From Planctomycetaceae bacterium (GTDB lineage Bacteria; Planctomycetota; Planctomycetia; Pirellulales; Pirellulaceae): DNA of 15,751 nt. The notes under the pieces were generated by a model that ran no database searches, had not been told where the DNA came from, and saw nothing but the letters and a program-made list of their open reading frames with translations. Where the stretch lies: NCBI GenBank assembly GCA_018658605.1, contig JABHUV010000064.1, forward strand, positions 1 through 15,751, given 5' to 3'. Below, one piece after another: positions 8,288 through 15,738 of this stretch (the stretch's first letter is position 1; each line of letters starts with the position of its first letter). A program made the position numbers and the translations under genes.

Positions 8288-9334
8288 GTGTCAGCTCCCG
8301 CCTCAAAAATAAATCGCTACATCCGCCAAAGTGGATTTGCGCCTCTCGGAAAAGAGGGACAGCGGAGAATTGGCGATAGCACCATCGTCATTTGTGGCTG
8401 TGGGGCTCTAGGCAGCGTACTAGCCAACACGCTGGCTCGAGCCGGAGTTGGAAAACTACGAATCATCGACCGTGATTACTTAGAATGGAATAATCTTCAG
8501 CGGCAGGTGCTATACACCGAAAAAGATGTGGCCGCGGGAATTCCCAAAGCGATTGCTGCCAAAGCGCATTTAGAGGGAATCAACTCGGACATCGAAATCG
8601 AAGCGGTAGTCAGCCACATCTCAGCGGACAATATTATCGAACTCGTACAAGATGCTGATTGCATTGTCGACGGCACTGACAATTTTGAAACCCGTTTTCT
8701 TATTAACGATGCCGCTATCAAACTCAATATCCCATGGATCTACGGTGGTTGCATCGGCAGTGAAGGTCAGACAATGACCATTATTCCCGAACAGACGCCT
8801 TGCTTGCACTGCCTGATGCAAGCCGGCCCGCCGCCGCCGGGTACTACACCGACGTGCGATTCCGCTGGCATCCTCGGATCTGTCATCAATGTAATAGCGT
8901 CAATTCAAGCGCTCGAAGCCTTGAAAATCGTAAGTGGCAATGTAAATCAGATCAGCCCCTATCTGCACGTATTTGATTTATGGGAAAACCGAGCGAAGCA
9001 AGTAAAGCTTGCTTCGCTGTTGGGCCTGAAGACATGCCCTACATGCTACGAACGCGATTTCAAATGGCTCGCTGCACAACATGGTAGTTCAACCGCGATA
9101 CTCTGTGGGCGTAATGCCGTGCAAATCAATTTCCACAACGAACAATCCGTTTCACTCGACCAACTCGCAGACAAACTCAAAACATTCGGAACTGTCACCG
9201 CCAACGCCTACCTGCTACGTGCACAAATTAATGAATACCAACTAACTGTGTTTCCCGACGGGCGAGCGATTATCCAAGGCACCGATGATCCTAACACCGC
9301 ACATAGCGTGTACGCAAAATACATCGGCAATTAG
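8288..9334 (+). CDS. ThiF/MoeB/HesA-family E1-like adenylyltransferase
   Basis: This family adenylates the C-terminal glycine of a ubiquitin-like sulfur carrier (ThiS or MoaD) before thiolation, for thiamine or molybdopterin synthesis. The 348-residue protein has RYIRQ (10-14), nucleotide loop GCGALG (37-42), D61/D63 and the NNLQRQ element (68-73), K87, D131 in DGTDNFETR, the cysteine C190 in PTCDSAGILGSV at the position of the conserved family cysteine, and a zinc site C172/C175 with C250/C253. Residues about 270-348 (CGRNAVQI..., then FPDGRAIIQGTDD) form a small C-terminal domain that I recall from Bacillus-type ThiF; MoeB is about 250 residues and lacks it. No thiS, moaD, thiG or moe gene is nearby, so the carrier is unknown and I give no symbol. 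GTG 8288 is the only start that keeps RYIRQ at its usual place; no clear Shine-Dalgarno precedes it. It lies 32 bp after ligA and is probably in the same transcript. Confidence 0.9.
   Translation: MSAPASKINRYIRQSGFAPLGKEGQRRIGDSTIVICGCGALGSVLANTLARAGVGKLRIIDRDYLEWNNLQRQVLYTEKDVAAGIPKAIAAKAHLEGINSDIEIEAVVSHISADNIIELVQDADCIVDGTDNFETRFLINDAAIKLNIPWIYGGCIGSEGQTMTIIPEQTPCLHCLMQAGPPPPGTTPTCDSAGILGSVINVIASIQALEALKIVSGNVNQISPYLHVFDLWENRAKQVKLASLLGLKTCPTCYERDFKWLAAQHGSSTAILCGRNAVQINFHNEQSVSLDQLADKLKTFGTVTANAYLLRAQINEYQLTVFPDGRAIIQGTDDPNTAHSVYAKYIGN
8992..9018 (+). repeat. Perfect 11-bp inverted repeat inside the thiF-like gene
   Basis: AGCGAAGCAAG (8992-9002) and CTTGCTTCGCT (9008-9018) are exact reverse complements separated by the 5-nt loop TAAAG. 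The hairpin lies wholly in coding sequence (residues RAKQVKLASL) with no T-run after it, so it is not a classical terminator. Confidence 0.85.
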
Positions 9335-9433
9335 AATGTTACGGAAACGGCGAATCTCAGAGGCAGGCTCCTCGGGATTGCCTATTTACTAACGTTTAAA
9401 TCTGATTGCCGCGATGTGATACCTCGCTACATC

Positions 9434-9462
9434 TTGCACGTTAAGCGAATTGAAAATAGAAT
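9434..9462 (+). promoter_or_regulatory. Candidate promoter of the sugar ABC operon
   Basis: TTGCAC (9434-9439), a 17-bp spacer and TAGAAT (9457-9462, 5 of 6 to TATAAT) predict a start near 9469 and a leader of about 44 nt. The rest of the 178-bp gap (9335-9512) holds a weak hairpin AGGCA/TGCCT (9361-9383), too short and too poor in T to call a terminator, and an imperfect GATGT...ACATC inverted repeat just before the -35 that could be an operator but is weak. Confidence 0.35.
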
Positions 9463-9512
9463 CCATAAGTGCCTTATCGAATTGTTTTGCTAACATTTAA
9501 GTTGGAGTTACT

Positions 9513-10565
9513 ATGAACCGCCCATATTTCCATGCTTTATTAATTCTATTTAGTGGCTCGCTTTTAGTCCTCGTTGGTTGTGACTCAAGTAATGAAAATA
9601 CTGCTATCGAAACGCGACCGACCGTTGCCTACATCACCAATGGCATTGCTTCATTTTGGGATATTGCGGAAGCAGGTGCATTAAAGGCTGGAGAAGATTT
9701 AGACGCCGAAGTGTTGGTGCAAATGCCAGCGAATGGAATCGACGATCAAAAGCGGATGCTAGAAGATGCTATCACCAATAATCTCGACGGTGTTGCTGTC
9801 AGCCCAATCAACTCAGATAATCAAGTCGACCTGCTCAATGAAGTTGCCGAACACACGGTCCTAATTACACACGATTCCGACGCAGTAAAATCCAACCGCG
9901 AACTGTATATTGGAATGAGTAACTACGCTGCCGGACGTATGTGCGGAGAGCTCGTTAAAGCAGCGACTGCTGATATTGAGGGTACCGTTTCAGTCATGAT
10001 CTTTGTCGGACGACTGGGTCAAGAAAATGCCGATGCTCGCCGCCAAGGATTGATCGATCAGCTAATGGGACGTGATTCAGACCCTACTCGAGAAGATAAG
10101 CCTGGCACCGTTATTAAGAACGATCGATTTATCATTCTCGGTACTCGTACAGATGATTTTGATAGGAGCAAATGTAAGGCCCATGCCGAAGACAGCATCA
10201 CCGCCTACCCAGAATTAAAATGTATGGTCGGTCTTTTTGCTTACAACCCTCCGCAAATGCTTGAAGCGGCTAAAAACGCCGATAAGCTGGGTGAAATCCG
10301 CATTGTCGGTTTTGACGAGGACGCCATAACATTGCGGGCAATTGCAGATGGCACCTGTTATGGAACCGTTGTGCAAAATCCCTTCGAATATGGTTATCAA
10401 AGCGTCAAAATTCTGACACAAGTCGCTCGAGGAACAATCAAACTTGCCGACATGGATGATTTCATCGATATTCCAGCTCGTAAAATCGTAAAAGGCAATG
10501 TCATGGAATTTTGGACCGAACTGAACCAACTGACCGGCGAAGAACCTCCCACAGCTTCTGAATAA
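9513..10565 (+). CDS. Sugar ABC transporter substrate-binding lipoprotein (RbsB-like)
   Basis: This is the 350-residue binding component of a ribose/xylose-type (CUT2) importer; it captures sugar outside the inner membrane and delivers it to the permease. The signal peptide ends in lipobox LVGC with lipidated C23, followed by D24. The body is a type-I periplasmic binding fold (Peripla_BP_4): FWDIAEAGA (48-56), 'DAITNNLDGVAVSPIN' (85-100), ITHDSD (118-123), GRLGQENADARRQG (166-179), LFAYNPP (241-247), IVGFDED (264-270) and VVQNPFEYGY (286-295). The DSD, N/R in the 166-176 segment, N245, D268 and Q288 sit where sugar ligands usually lie. ATG 9513 has GGAG five bases upstream. It is followed after 59 bp by the ATPase and then the permease, so the importer is complete. 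The exact sugar cannot be told from sequence; ribose-like is only a family guess. Confidence 0.93.
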   Translation: MNRPYFHALLILFSGSLLVLVGCDSSNENTAIETRPTVAYITNGIASFWDIAEAGALKAGEDLDAEVLVQMPANGIDDQKRMLEDAITNNLDGVAVSPINSDNQVDLLNEVAEHTVLITHDSDAVKSNRELYIGMSNYAAGRMCGELVKAATADIEGTVSVMIFVGRLGQENADARRQGLIDQLMGRDSDPTREDKPGTVIKNDRFIILGTRTDDFDRSKCKAHAEDSITAYPELKCMVGLFAYNPPQMLEAAKNADKLGEIRIVGFDEDAITLRAIADGTCYGTVVQNPFEYGYQSVKILTQVARGTIKLADMDDFIDIPARKIVKGNVMEFWTELNQLTGEEPPTASE

Positions 10566-10624
10566 TCCCCTCGGTTATCTATATTCCGCACAGCCATTCA
10601 CTCATCTAATGTGCTCTAAATTCA

Positions 10625-12163
10625 ATGACTCAATCCACTTCACCCCTGTTGCGAGTTCGGAACCTGACCAAGCGATTCCCAGGCGTCTTGGCATTAAATA
10701 GTGTTGAGTTGGAATTATACGAGGGAGAACTTTTGTCGCTGATCGGTGAAAATGGAGCCGGTAAAAGCACGCTAATGAAAATACTCGCAGGTGTGCAATT
10801 ACCTGACGAAGGTGACGTAAACGTTGCCGGGAAAACTGTGGTACTTGATAGTGTAAAAGTCGCACAATCCCATGGCATCGCCTTAATTCACCAAGAGCTC
10901 AATCTAAGCGAAAATCTTACAATCGGTGCCAACATTTTCTTGGGCAGAGAACCACAGCGATTTGGCATCATCAACAAACAAACCATCGCCAAAGAATCTA
11001 AACGGTTTTTAGCAATGGTCGGATTATCACTCGACCCCGAGACAATGACAGCTGATCTTTCTATCGGCCAACAACAACTTGTAGAAATCGCCCGAGCGCT
11101 CAGCGTCGATGCGAGAATCCTCATAATGGATGAACCGACCTCAAGTCTAAGTGCCGGTGAAACTGAAAAGCTGTTTGACGTTATTCGCGAATTGCGTTCA
11201 CGCAACGTAAGTATCATCTACATATCGCATCGACTCGGAGAAGTCAAGTTGCTGTCGGATCGCGTGACTGTTTTTCGCGATGGGAAAAATGCCGGTGAAC
11301 TCGCAGGAAATGATATCACACACGATGCGATGGTCAAACTTATGGTTGGTCGTGAGATTTCTCAGTATTACCCCCATACCTCTCGACCACTCGGAGATGT
11401 AATGCTGAAAGTCTCTGGACTTGTGACAAAGGCCAATCCCGACCATGCGCTCGATTTCCAAGTCCGTCGAGGAGAAATCGTGGGCGTCGCAGGCTTAGTC
11501 GGCGCTGGTAGAACCGAAATGCTCGATGCTCTGTTTGGTGTCGTACCATGTCTGGCTGGTGAAATTTGTGTTAAAGACCAACAGGTTTGGATCAACACTC
11601 CCAAACAAGCTATTGAACTTGGAATCGCGCTCGTTCCCGAAGACCGCAAAAATCGAGGGCTGATTCTTGAGATGGATATCCAAGCCAATTCCAGCCTCGC
11701 CTCTTTAGCAAAACATGCACATATGGCATGCTTTCGCAATGTTCCCAAAGAACTCGCGGATGCCGAAGAAATGATCGAAAAACTTGGTACACGGACACCT
11801 TCAGTGTTACAAACCGTCGGCTTCTTATCCGGTGGAAATCAACAAAAAGTCGTGCTCGGAAAATGGTTGCTGACCCAACCAAGGATATTGTTGCTCGACG
11901 AACCGACCCGTGGTATCGATGTCGGCGCAAAACAAGAAATCTATCAATTGATTGAGTCTTTAGCTGCCACAGGGCTTTCAATATTGTTTGTCTCAAGTGA
12001 GCTTGAAGAAATAATCGGCATGTCTGATCGAGTACTCGTGATGCACGAAGGACGGATTACCGGCGAACTAGATCGCGATCAACTCTCTGAAGAAGCTATC
12101 ATGCAACTAGCAACTAATGCCGATACAACTCGAATCTCAAAAGAAGAAATGCACGTTCTATGA
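10625..12163 (+). CDS. Sugar ABC transporter ATPase, duplicated (RbsA-like)
   Basis: This 512-residue protein couples ATP hydrolysis to sugar import at the cytoplasmic face and contains two fused ABC domains as usual in CUT2 systems. Domain 1 has Walker A GENGAGKS (41-48), Q-loop HQELNL (89-94), signature LSIGQQQ (145-151), Walker B ILIMDEP (165-171) and H202. Domain 2 has the naturally degenerate Walker A GLVGAGRT (290-297, no lysine), signature LSGGNQQ (401-407) and Walker B ILLLDEP (421-427) followed by TRGIDVGAK. These asymmetries are normal for RbsA/XylG/MglA. ATG 10625 places domain 1 at the usual distance but has no evident Shine-Dalgarno. Its TGA overlaps the permease ATG (ATGA, 12160-12163), so those two are translationally coupled. 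Confidence 0.96.
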   Translation: MTQSTSPLLRVRNLTKRFPGVLALNSVELELYEGELLSLIGENGAGKSTLMKILAGVQLPDEGDVNVAGKTVVLDSVKVAQSHGIALIHQELNLSENLTIGANIFLGREPQRFGIINKQTIAKESKRFLAMVGLSLDPETMTADLSIGQQQLVEIARALSVDARILIMDEPTSSLSAGETEKLFDVIRELRSRNVSIIYISHRLGEVKLLSDRVTVFRDGKNAGELAGNDITHDAMVKLMVGREISQYYPHTSRPLGDVMLKVSGLVTKANPDHALDFQVRRGEIVGVAGLVGAGRTEMLDALFGVVPCLAGEICVKDQQVWINTPKQAIELGIALVPEDRKNRGLILEMDIQANSSLASLAKHAHMACFRNVPKELADAEEMIEKLGTRTPSVLQTVGFLSGGNQQKVVLGKWLLTQPRILLLDEPTRGIDVGAKQEIYQLIESLAATGLSILFVSSELEEIIGMSDRVLVMHEGRITGELDRDQLSEEAIMQLATNADTTRISKEEMHVL

Positions 12164-13803
12164 ATAAAATATTGGGTATCTTGATGTTACTCGTGTTTGC
12201 CTGTGTCGCTACCACGATGCTGAGTGAAGGGACTTTCGTCAGCCCACGCAATATCCAGAACATTATGCGCTGGAGTGGTCTATTCGGAATCATCGGTATT
12301 GGTGTCGCATTTGTAATCATTACCGGAGGCATTGACCTTTCCATCGGATCAATGATCGGACTCATTGGCTGCTTGATGTCAATGGCACTAATGGACTGGG
12401 GCTTCGGAATCACTGGGACACTCGTCTTCATTATGATCATTTCCGTCTTGTTGGGACTTTCACACGGTCTGTTGGTCACCAAAGCAGGACTGCAACCTTT
12501 TGTCGTAACGCTCTGTGGATTACTCATTTACCGCGGAGTTGCCCGGTGGATCACGGGAGATCAGACAGGCGGTTTTGGTAGTGAATATAACGATTCGTTA
12601 CGACTACTTGCGACAGGAAAACCTTTCTCAGTCGCTACCGTTTTAGCAATTTCAGGATTGGGTGGAGCGTGCTGGTTTGTCTGGAATTTTTGGCAGCAAA
12701 AACAGCATCTGCGCGAGAGCATAACAGGCGTCGTTGTCTGTCTCGTGATTGCTTTGATCGGTGCCAGTCGATTTACAAACCTATCAACCAATACGATTAT
12801 TAAATTGAGTCGCGGTACTACGGTTAATATCATTACGATGCCCAACGACACACAAAAGATTGATTATCGAAAAATGCAGTTGGGTAAAGCATTAGACGAG
12901 CAAAACGCTGGCAAACGGCCGAGCGCTCTGCTACCAGAAATTTTACTGAACTATCTAGGCTATCTTTCGATCGCCGCATTTACTTGGGTTATTTTTGGGG
13001 CCGCAAAAAGTAATGGGCGGGAAGCCAAAAAATCGCTGTTGGTCCTAGCGTGTGCATTTTTGGGGGTGCTGCTGTCGCAATCGGTAATCGGCAGTAAAGG
13101 TCCGAATTGGTTTGGACAATCTACTGGCGGACAAATATGGAATAGCCGACTTGATATGCTCATCGTTTTTGCAGCACTGGCCGCTCTCATATTCGGTATC
13201 AATCAGTTCATCAAATCGACGCTTAGAAATAATCCATCTACAAAACTAGCTCTATTAATAACCGGTTCGCTCACTGGCTTCTGGTTGATGAGCCAAACTC
13301 CAATTTGCCGCACGCTGGTACCCGCTCCGATGATTTTCCTGATCGTGATTGCTGTGATTGCAACAGTTTTCCTCAACCACACAATCTACGGTCGATATCT
13401 CCTAGCACTAGGTAACAATGAAACCGCGACTAAGCTTAGCGGTATCAACACCGACCGCATGGTGATTTTGGCATACGTAATTTGTGGAGCATGTACTGGC
13501 ATAGGCGCCTTACTGTTTGCTCTGGACCTGAATTCTATTCAACCAGCGGGTCATGGTAACTTCTACGAACTCTATGCTATTGCTGCGGCCGTTTTGGGAG
13601 GTTGCAGTCTCCGTGGGGGTGAAGGTAGCATTACCGGAGTGGTCATTGGTGCAGCAGTCATGCGTGTGCTATATAACTCCATTAACATCCTTAAAATTCC
13701 TAATCAGCTAGAATTCGCGATAATCGGCACAGTTATTTTGGTGGGAGTTTTAGCTGACGAAACGTTGAAACGCATAAATACTCGTAAACAACAGCTGGGA
13801 TGA
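12160..13803 (+). CDS. Sugar ABC transporter permease with a large internal insertion (RbsC-like)
   Basis: This is the membrane channel of the importer. The first about 153 residues align in order with RbsC (GVAFVIITGGIDLSIGSMIGL at 48-68, LQPFVVTLCGLLIYRGVARW at 111-130). The last about 160 residues resume the RbsC fold (VPAPMIFLIVIAV, IYGRYLLALGNNETATKLSGIN at 409-430, YAIAAAVLGGCSLRGGEGSI at 472-491, and the ILVGVLADE tail). Between them, at about 155-385, lie some 230 extra residues, so the protein is 547 long against about 320 in E. coli. The insert has hydrophobic segments near 157-177, 187-202, 262-281, 292-310, 331-349 and 363-378, and a hydrophilic stretch at about 203-260 containing KLSRGTTVNIITMPNDTQKI. 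The reading frame is open throughout, so this is not a frameshift artefact. ATG 12160 overlaps the ATPase stop. Permease identity is firm; the insert has no function I can name. Confidence 0.92.
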   Translation: MNKILGILMLLVFACVATTMLSEGTFVSPRNIQNIMRWSGLFGIIGIGVAFVIITGGIDLSIGSMIGLIGCLMSMALMDWGFGITGTLVFIMIISVLLGLSHGLLVTKAGLQPFVVTLCGLLIYRGVARWITGDQTGGFGSEYNDSLRLLATGKPFSVATVLAISGLGGACWFVWNFWQQKQHLRESITGVVVCLVIALIGASRFTNLSTNTIIKLSRGTTVNIITMPNDTQKIDYRKMQLGKALDEQNAGKRPSALLPEILLNYLGYLSIAAFTWVIFGAAKSNGREAKKSLLVLACAFLGVLLSQSVIGSKGPNWFGQSTGGQIWNSRLDMLIVFAALAALIFGINQFIKSTLRNNPSTKLALLITGSLTGFWLMSQTPICRTLVPAPMIFLIVIAVIATVFLNHTIYGRYLLALGNNETATKLSGINTDRMVILAYVICGACTGIGALLFALDLNSIQPAGHGNFYELYAIAAAVLGGCSLRGGEGSITGVVIGAAVMRVLYNSINILKIPNQLEFAIIGTVILVGVLADETLKRINTRKQQLG

Positions 13804-13841
13804 TCAAAGTCTTGTCCTAGTCTGCCAACAACGGTTATGGC

Positions 13842-13892
13842 CTCTAGAACGACAACAATTTCATTGTCTCTCGCCCAATTTATAGTCTAGAG
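13842..13892 (+). repeat. Inverted repeat with nested hairpin between permease and lipoprotein genes
   Basis: CTCTAGA (13842-13848) and TCTAGAG (13886-13892) are reverse complements 37 nt apart. Inside, GACAA (13851-13855) and TTGTC (13864-13868) form a smaller hairpin with an 8-nt loop. No T-run follows directly. It may be an RNA structure at the end of the ABC transcript or a regulatory site; the 143-bp gap (13804-13946) otherwise holds A+T-rich sequence without a convincing promoter. Confidence 0.35.
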
Positions 13893-13946
13893 TGTCAAGT
13901 TGTTATTATATTTACTATTTTCCATCTATTCATTAGGGGAGAAATC

Positions 13947-14138
13947 GTGAAAAAAACTATTATTGCTTTGCTGTTCATGTTTAGCATCGTTCTCGTCGGT
14001 TGTGACGAATCCGCAACTACAGACGTTGGTCCAAATCCAGAAGGTGAAAATCCATCAGGTACCGAATATGAAACCGAGGATATTGGAGAAGATCCCGCTG
14101 CTGAAACAGAAGATAACTCAACCGATGGCGATAGCTAA
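13947..14138 (+). CDS. Very acidic small lipoprotein
   Basis: This 63-residue protein has a lipoprotein signal peptide (MKKT, hydrophobic core, LVGC) with lipidated C19 followed by D20. The mature part is 45 residues with 16 Asp/Glu and no Lys, Arg or His, rich in T, G, P, N and S, and predicted disordered. The start is GTG at 13947 with a strong AGGGGAGA (13935-13942) just upstream, and a strong intrinsic terminator follows, both of which argue the gene is real despite its size. It lies 143 bp after the permease gene on the same strand, so it could belong to the ABC operon or have its own promoter. I know no function; small acidic lipoproteins of this look are common in planctomycetes. Confidence 0.75.
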   Translation: MKKTIIALLFMFSIVLVGCDESATTDVGPNPEGENPSGTEYETEDIGEDPAAETEDNSTDGDS

Positions 14139-14154
14139 TTTGACGAATTCGGCT

Positions 14155-14187
14155 TCTAGGTAGTTTTCCTAGTGACGACTACCTAGG
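14155..14187 (+). repeat. 9-bp hairpin upstream of the terminator
   Basis: CTAGGTAGT (14156-14164) pairs perfectly with ACTACCTAG (14178-14186), with an outer U-G pair. No T-run follows, so on its own it is not an intrinsic terminator. The loop holds another CCTAG (14168-14172) that could pair with the left arm instead, giving a competing smaller hairpin. It may protect the 3' end of the lipoprotein transcript. Confidence 0.55.
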
Positions 14188-14194
14188 TTCCACT

Positions 14195-14234
14195 AAGACG
14201 TGTTTCGCTTTACATAGCGAGCACGTCTTTTTTT
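14195..14234 (+). terminator. Strong intrinsic terminator after the lipoprotein gene
   Basis: AAGACGTG (14195-14202) pairs with CACGTCTT (14222-14229). Inside, TCGCT (14205-14209) pairs with AGCGA (14216-14220) around a 6-nt loop, with a small asymmetric bulge between the two stems. Seven Ts (14228-14234) follow. It acts rightward; on the other strand no T-run follows the stem. The rest of the gap to glcF (14235-14400) holds only a long-distance 7-bp inverted repeat, GGGGACT (14235-14241) and AGTCCCC (14347-14353), with no clear role. Confidence 0.85.
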
Positions 14235-14400
14235 GGGGACTAGTACAACCGACGCTACATGATTAGCGCGGCTTGCCCATTTTCAAATTGGTACAAATTC
14301 GCCGTTGAATTTATTGGAAACTGCAATAACTAATAATCTCAGGTGAAGTCCCCGACAGATCGATTATTGCGAATCGAATGCAAGATCTCGACCATCGTTA

Positions 14401-15738
14401 TTAATAGTCATACGGTGATTTATGCATGTATGCACAATAAATTAAGTCCATGGGGTGCATGACAATCACACTTTCTTGTTCCAACCGCCGTTGTCGATCA
14501 ATTTGCATCAGGCAGCCTGAATTACCGGTCAACACAATACTTGCACCCGTTTTGCGAATGCAATCTAACTTTCGCTCACCGAGGCGATCGGCCATTTCAG
14601 GCTCGACGAGGTTATAGGTTCCAGCCGCCCCACAACAGACTTCCGATTCGGGTAATTCCAATAGCTCCACTCCGGGGATTTGGCTAATCAGATTGCGCGG
14701 TGGGTCAGATATTTTTTGGGCGTGCACCAGATGACAAGCATCATGATAGGTCACTTTGACCGGAATACTCCATTTCGGCGGGATGAACCCTAGTTCGTCC
14801 AAAAACTCATGGACGTCTTTTACTTTACTAGAAAAATGCTTCCTCTCAGCCGTTTGTCCATCACTCGTATCGTCCCAGAGATGCCCATACTCCTTGAGCA
14901 TCGCACCACATCCCGCAACATTCACAATGATTGCATCAATGTCGTCGCGATCAAACGCTTTCAAGTTGTCTGCCGCAAACTCGATTGCCCCTTGTTCTTG
15001 TCCGGTGTGGTAATGAATTGCACCACAGCATCCCTGTTCGTCGGGAATCACAACGTCGCAACCATTCTCCTGCAACACTCGAACCGTTGCATAATTGGTC
15101 TGCTGAAACACTTCGCTTTGTACACATCCGGTGAACAAAGCAACCCGCGCTCGCCGCCTTCCAATGGCCGGCATGACTTTTTCCAAAGGGGCATCTGGGG
15201 TTTTAATTTGTGGCAATAAAGTAGCGAGCCGTCCTAAACGCGCCGGCAGCAACTTCCACAAACCCGTTAGCAACAGCAACTGGTCTAACTTCAACCGCTG
15301 AGTTATTTTCGCGAACACCAGTGCTTTGTGAAGTCTCTGCGTATAAGGAAATAGACCAAACAAAATGTATTTGAAAAACCAATCAAATTGCTTTGGCTCT
15401 CCCTTTTCGGGAGCGTCCATGGCTAATCTAAACGGCTCAATCAAGCGGCCATACTGTACCCCAGATGGACAGGACGTTTCACAGGCTCGACAATCTAAAC
15501 ACAACTCCAGATGCCGCTGGATAGTATGAGTCATTTCCAGCCGGTGATCGGTAACAGCTCGCATTAGATAAATGCGGCCGCGAGGGCTGTCATTTTCATT
15601 TCCTGTCTCCATGTAAGTTGGACAGGACGACGTACATAGCCCGCAATGGACACAGTCTAAAAACAAATCGTATTGGATTGCAGCGCCCGGCGTTGTAATC
15701 GGTAAGGGTTCAGCAATCGTGGAAGGGAATTCTGACAT
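14401..15738 (-). CDS. glcF: GlcF, glycolate oxidase iron-sulfur subunit
   Basis: GlcF carries electrons from the flavoprotein subunits GlcD/GlcE of membrane-linked glycolate oxidase (glycolate to glyoxylate) to the respiratory chain. The 445-residue protein (about 407 in E. coli) begins with two 4Fe-4S ferredoxin motifs, C29-x2-C-x2-C-x3-C39 (P) and C80-x2-C-x2-C-x3-C90 (P). Two cysteine-rich CCG domains follow, one with C205, C237-C238-G and C277, the other with C335, C368-C369-G and C409. This order is the GlcF/LutA/heterodisulfide-reductase-D pattern, and the closest overall match I recall is GlcF. A related 2-hydroxyacid oxidase subunit remains possible. All cluster cysteines are present. 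The ATG at 15738 is 13 bases from the window edge, so its promoter and any upstream glcD/glcE cannot be seen. It converges on the lipoprotein gene. Confidence 0.92.
   Translation of the reverse strand: MSEFPSTIAEPLPITTPGAAIQYDLFLDCVHCGLCTSSCPTYMETGNENDSPRGRIYLMRAVTDHRLEMTHTIQRHLELCLDCRACETSCPSGVQYGRLIEPFRLAMDAPEKGEPKQFDWFFKYILFGLFPYTQRLHKALVFAKITQRLKLDQLLLLTGLWKLLPARLGRLATLLPQIKTPDAPLEKVMPAIGRRRARVALFTGCVQSEVFQQTNYATVRVLQENGCDVVIPDEQGCCGAIHYHTGQEQGAIEFAADNLKAFDRDDIDAIIVNVAGCGAMLKEYGHLWDDTSDGQTAERKHFSSKVKDVHEFLDELGFIPPKWSIPVKVTYHDACHLVHAQKISDPPRNLISQIPGVELLELPESEVCCGAAGTYNLVEPEMADRLGERKLDCIRKTGASIVLTGNSGCLMQIDRQRRLEQESVIVMHPMDLIYCAYMHKSPYDY

Noticed and set aside
9389..9500. Near-repeat CTAACGTTTAA (9389-9399) and CTAACATTTAA (9490-9500) in front of the sugar importer
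   Set aside because: Two A+T-rich 11-mers with one mismatch about 101 bp apart can occur by chance, and the second copy sits between promoter and SD without symmetry; too weak to call an operator pair.
10290..10297. Degenerate features of the ABC cassette as signs of a broken transporter
   Set aside because: The missing Walker A lysine in the second ATPase domain is the normal state of RbsA/MglA/XylG proteins, and all three genes are open and complete.
11610..11996. 128-residue leftward frame inside the ABC ATPase gene
   Set aside because: It is fully antisense to a conserved ATPase region and shows the Arg/Ser/Cys-rich composition of a shadow frame.
13963..14163. 66-residue frame overlapping the small lipoprotein gene
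   Set aside because: The overlapping frame has a signal peptide, lipobox, strong Shine-Dalgarno and matching terminator; this one has none and runs into the downstream hairpin.
14235..14353. GGGGACT...AGTCCCC as the closing stem of a structured RNA
   Set aside because: Only 7 bp at 105-nt distance, with no strong inner helices that I can find; it could be chance.
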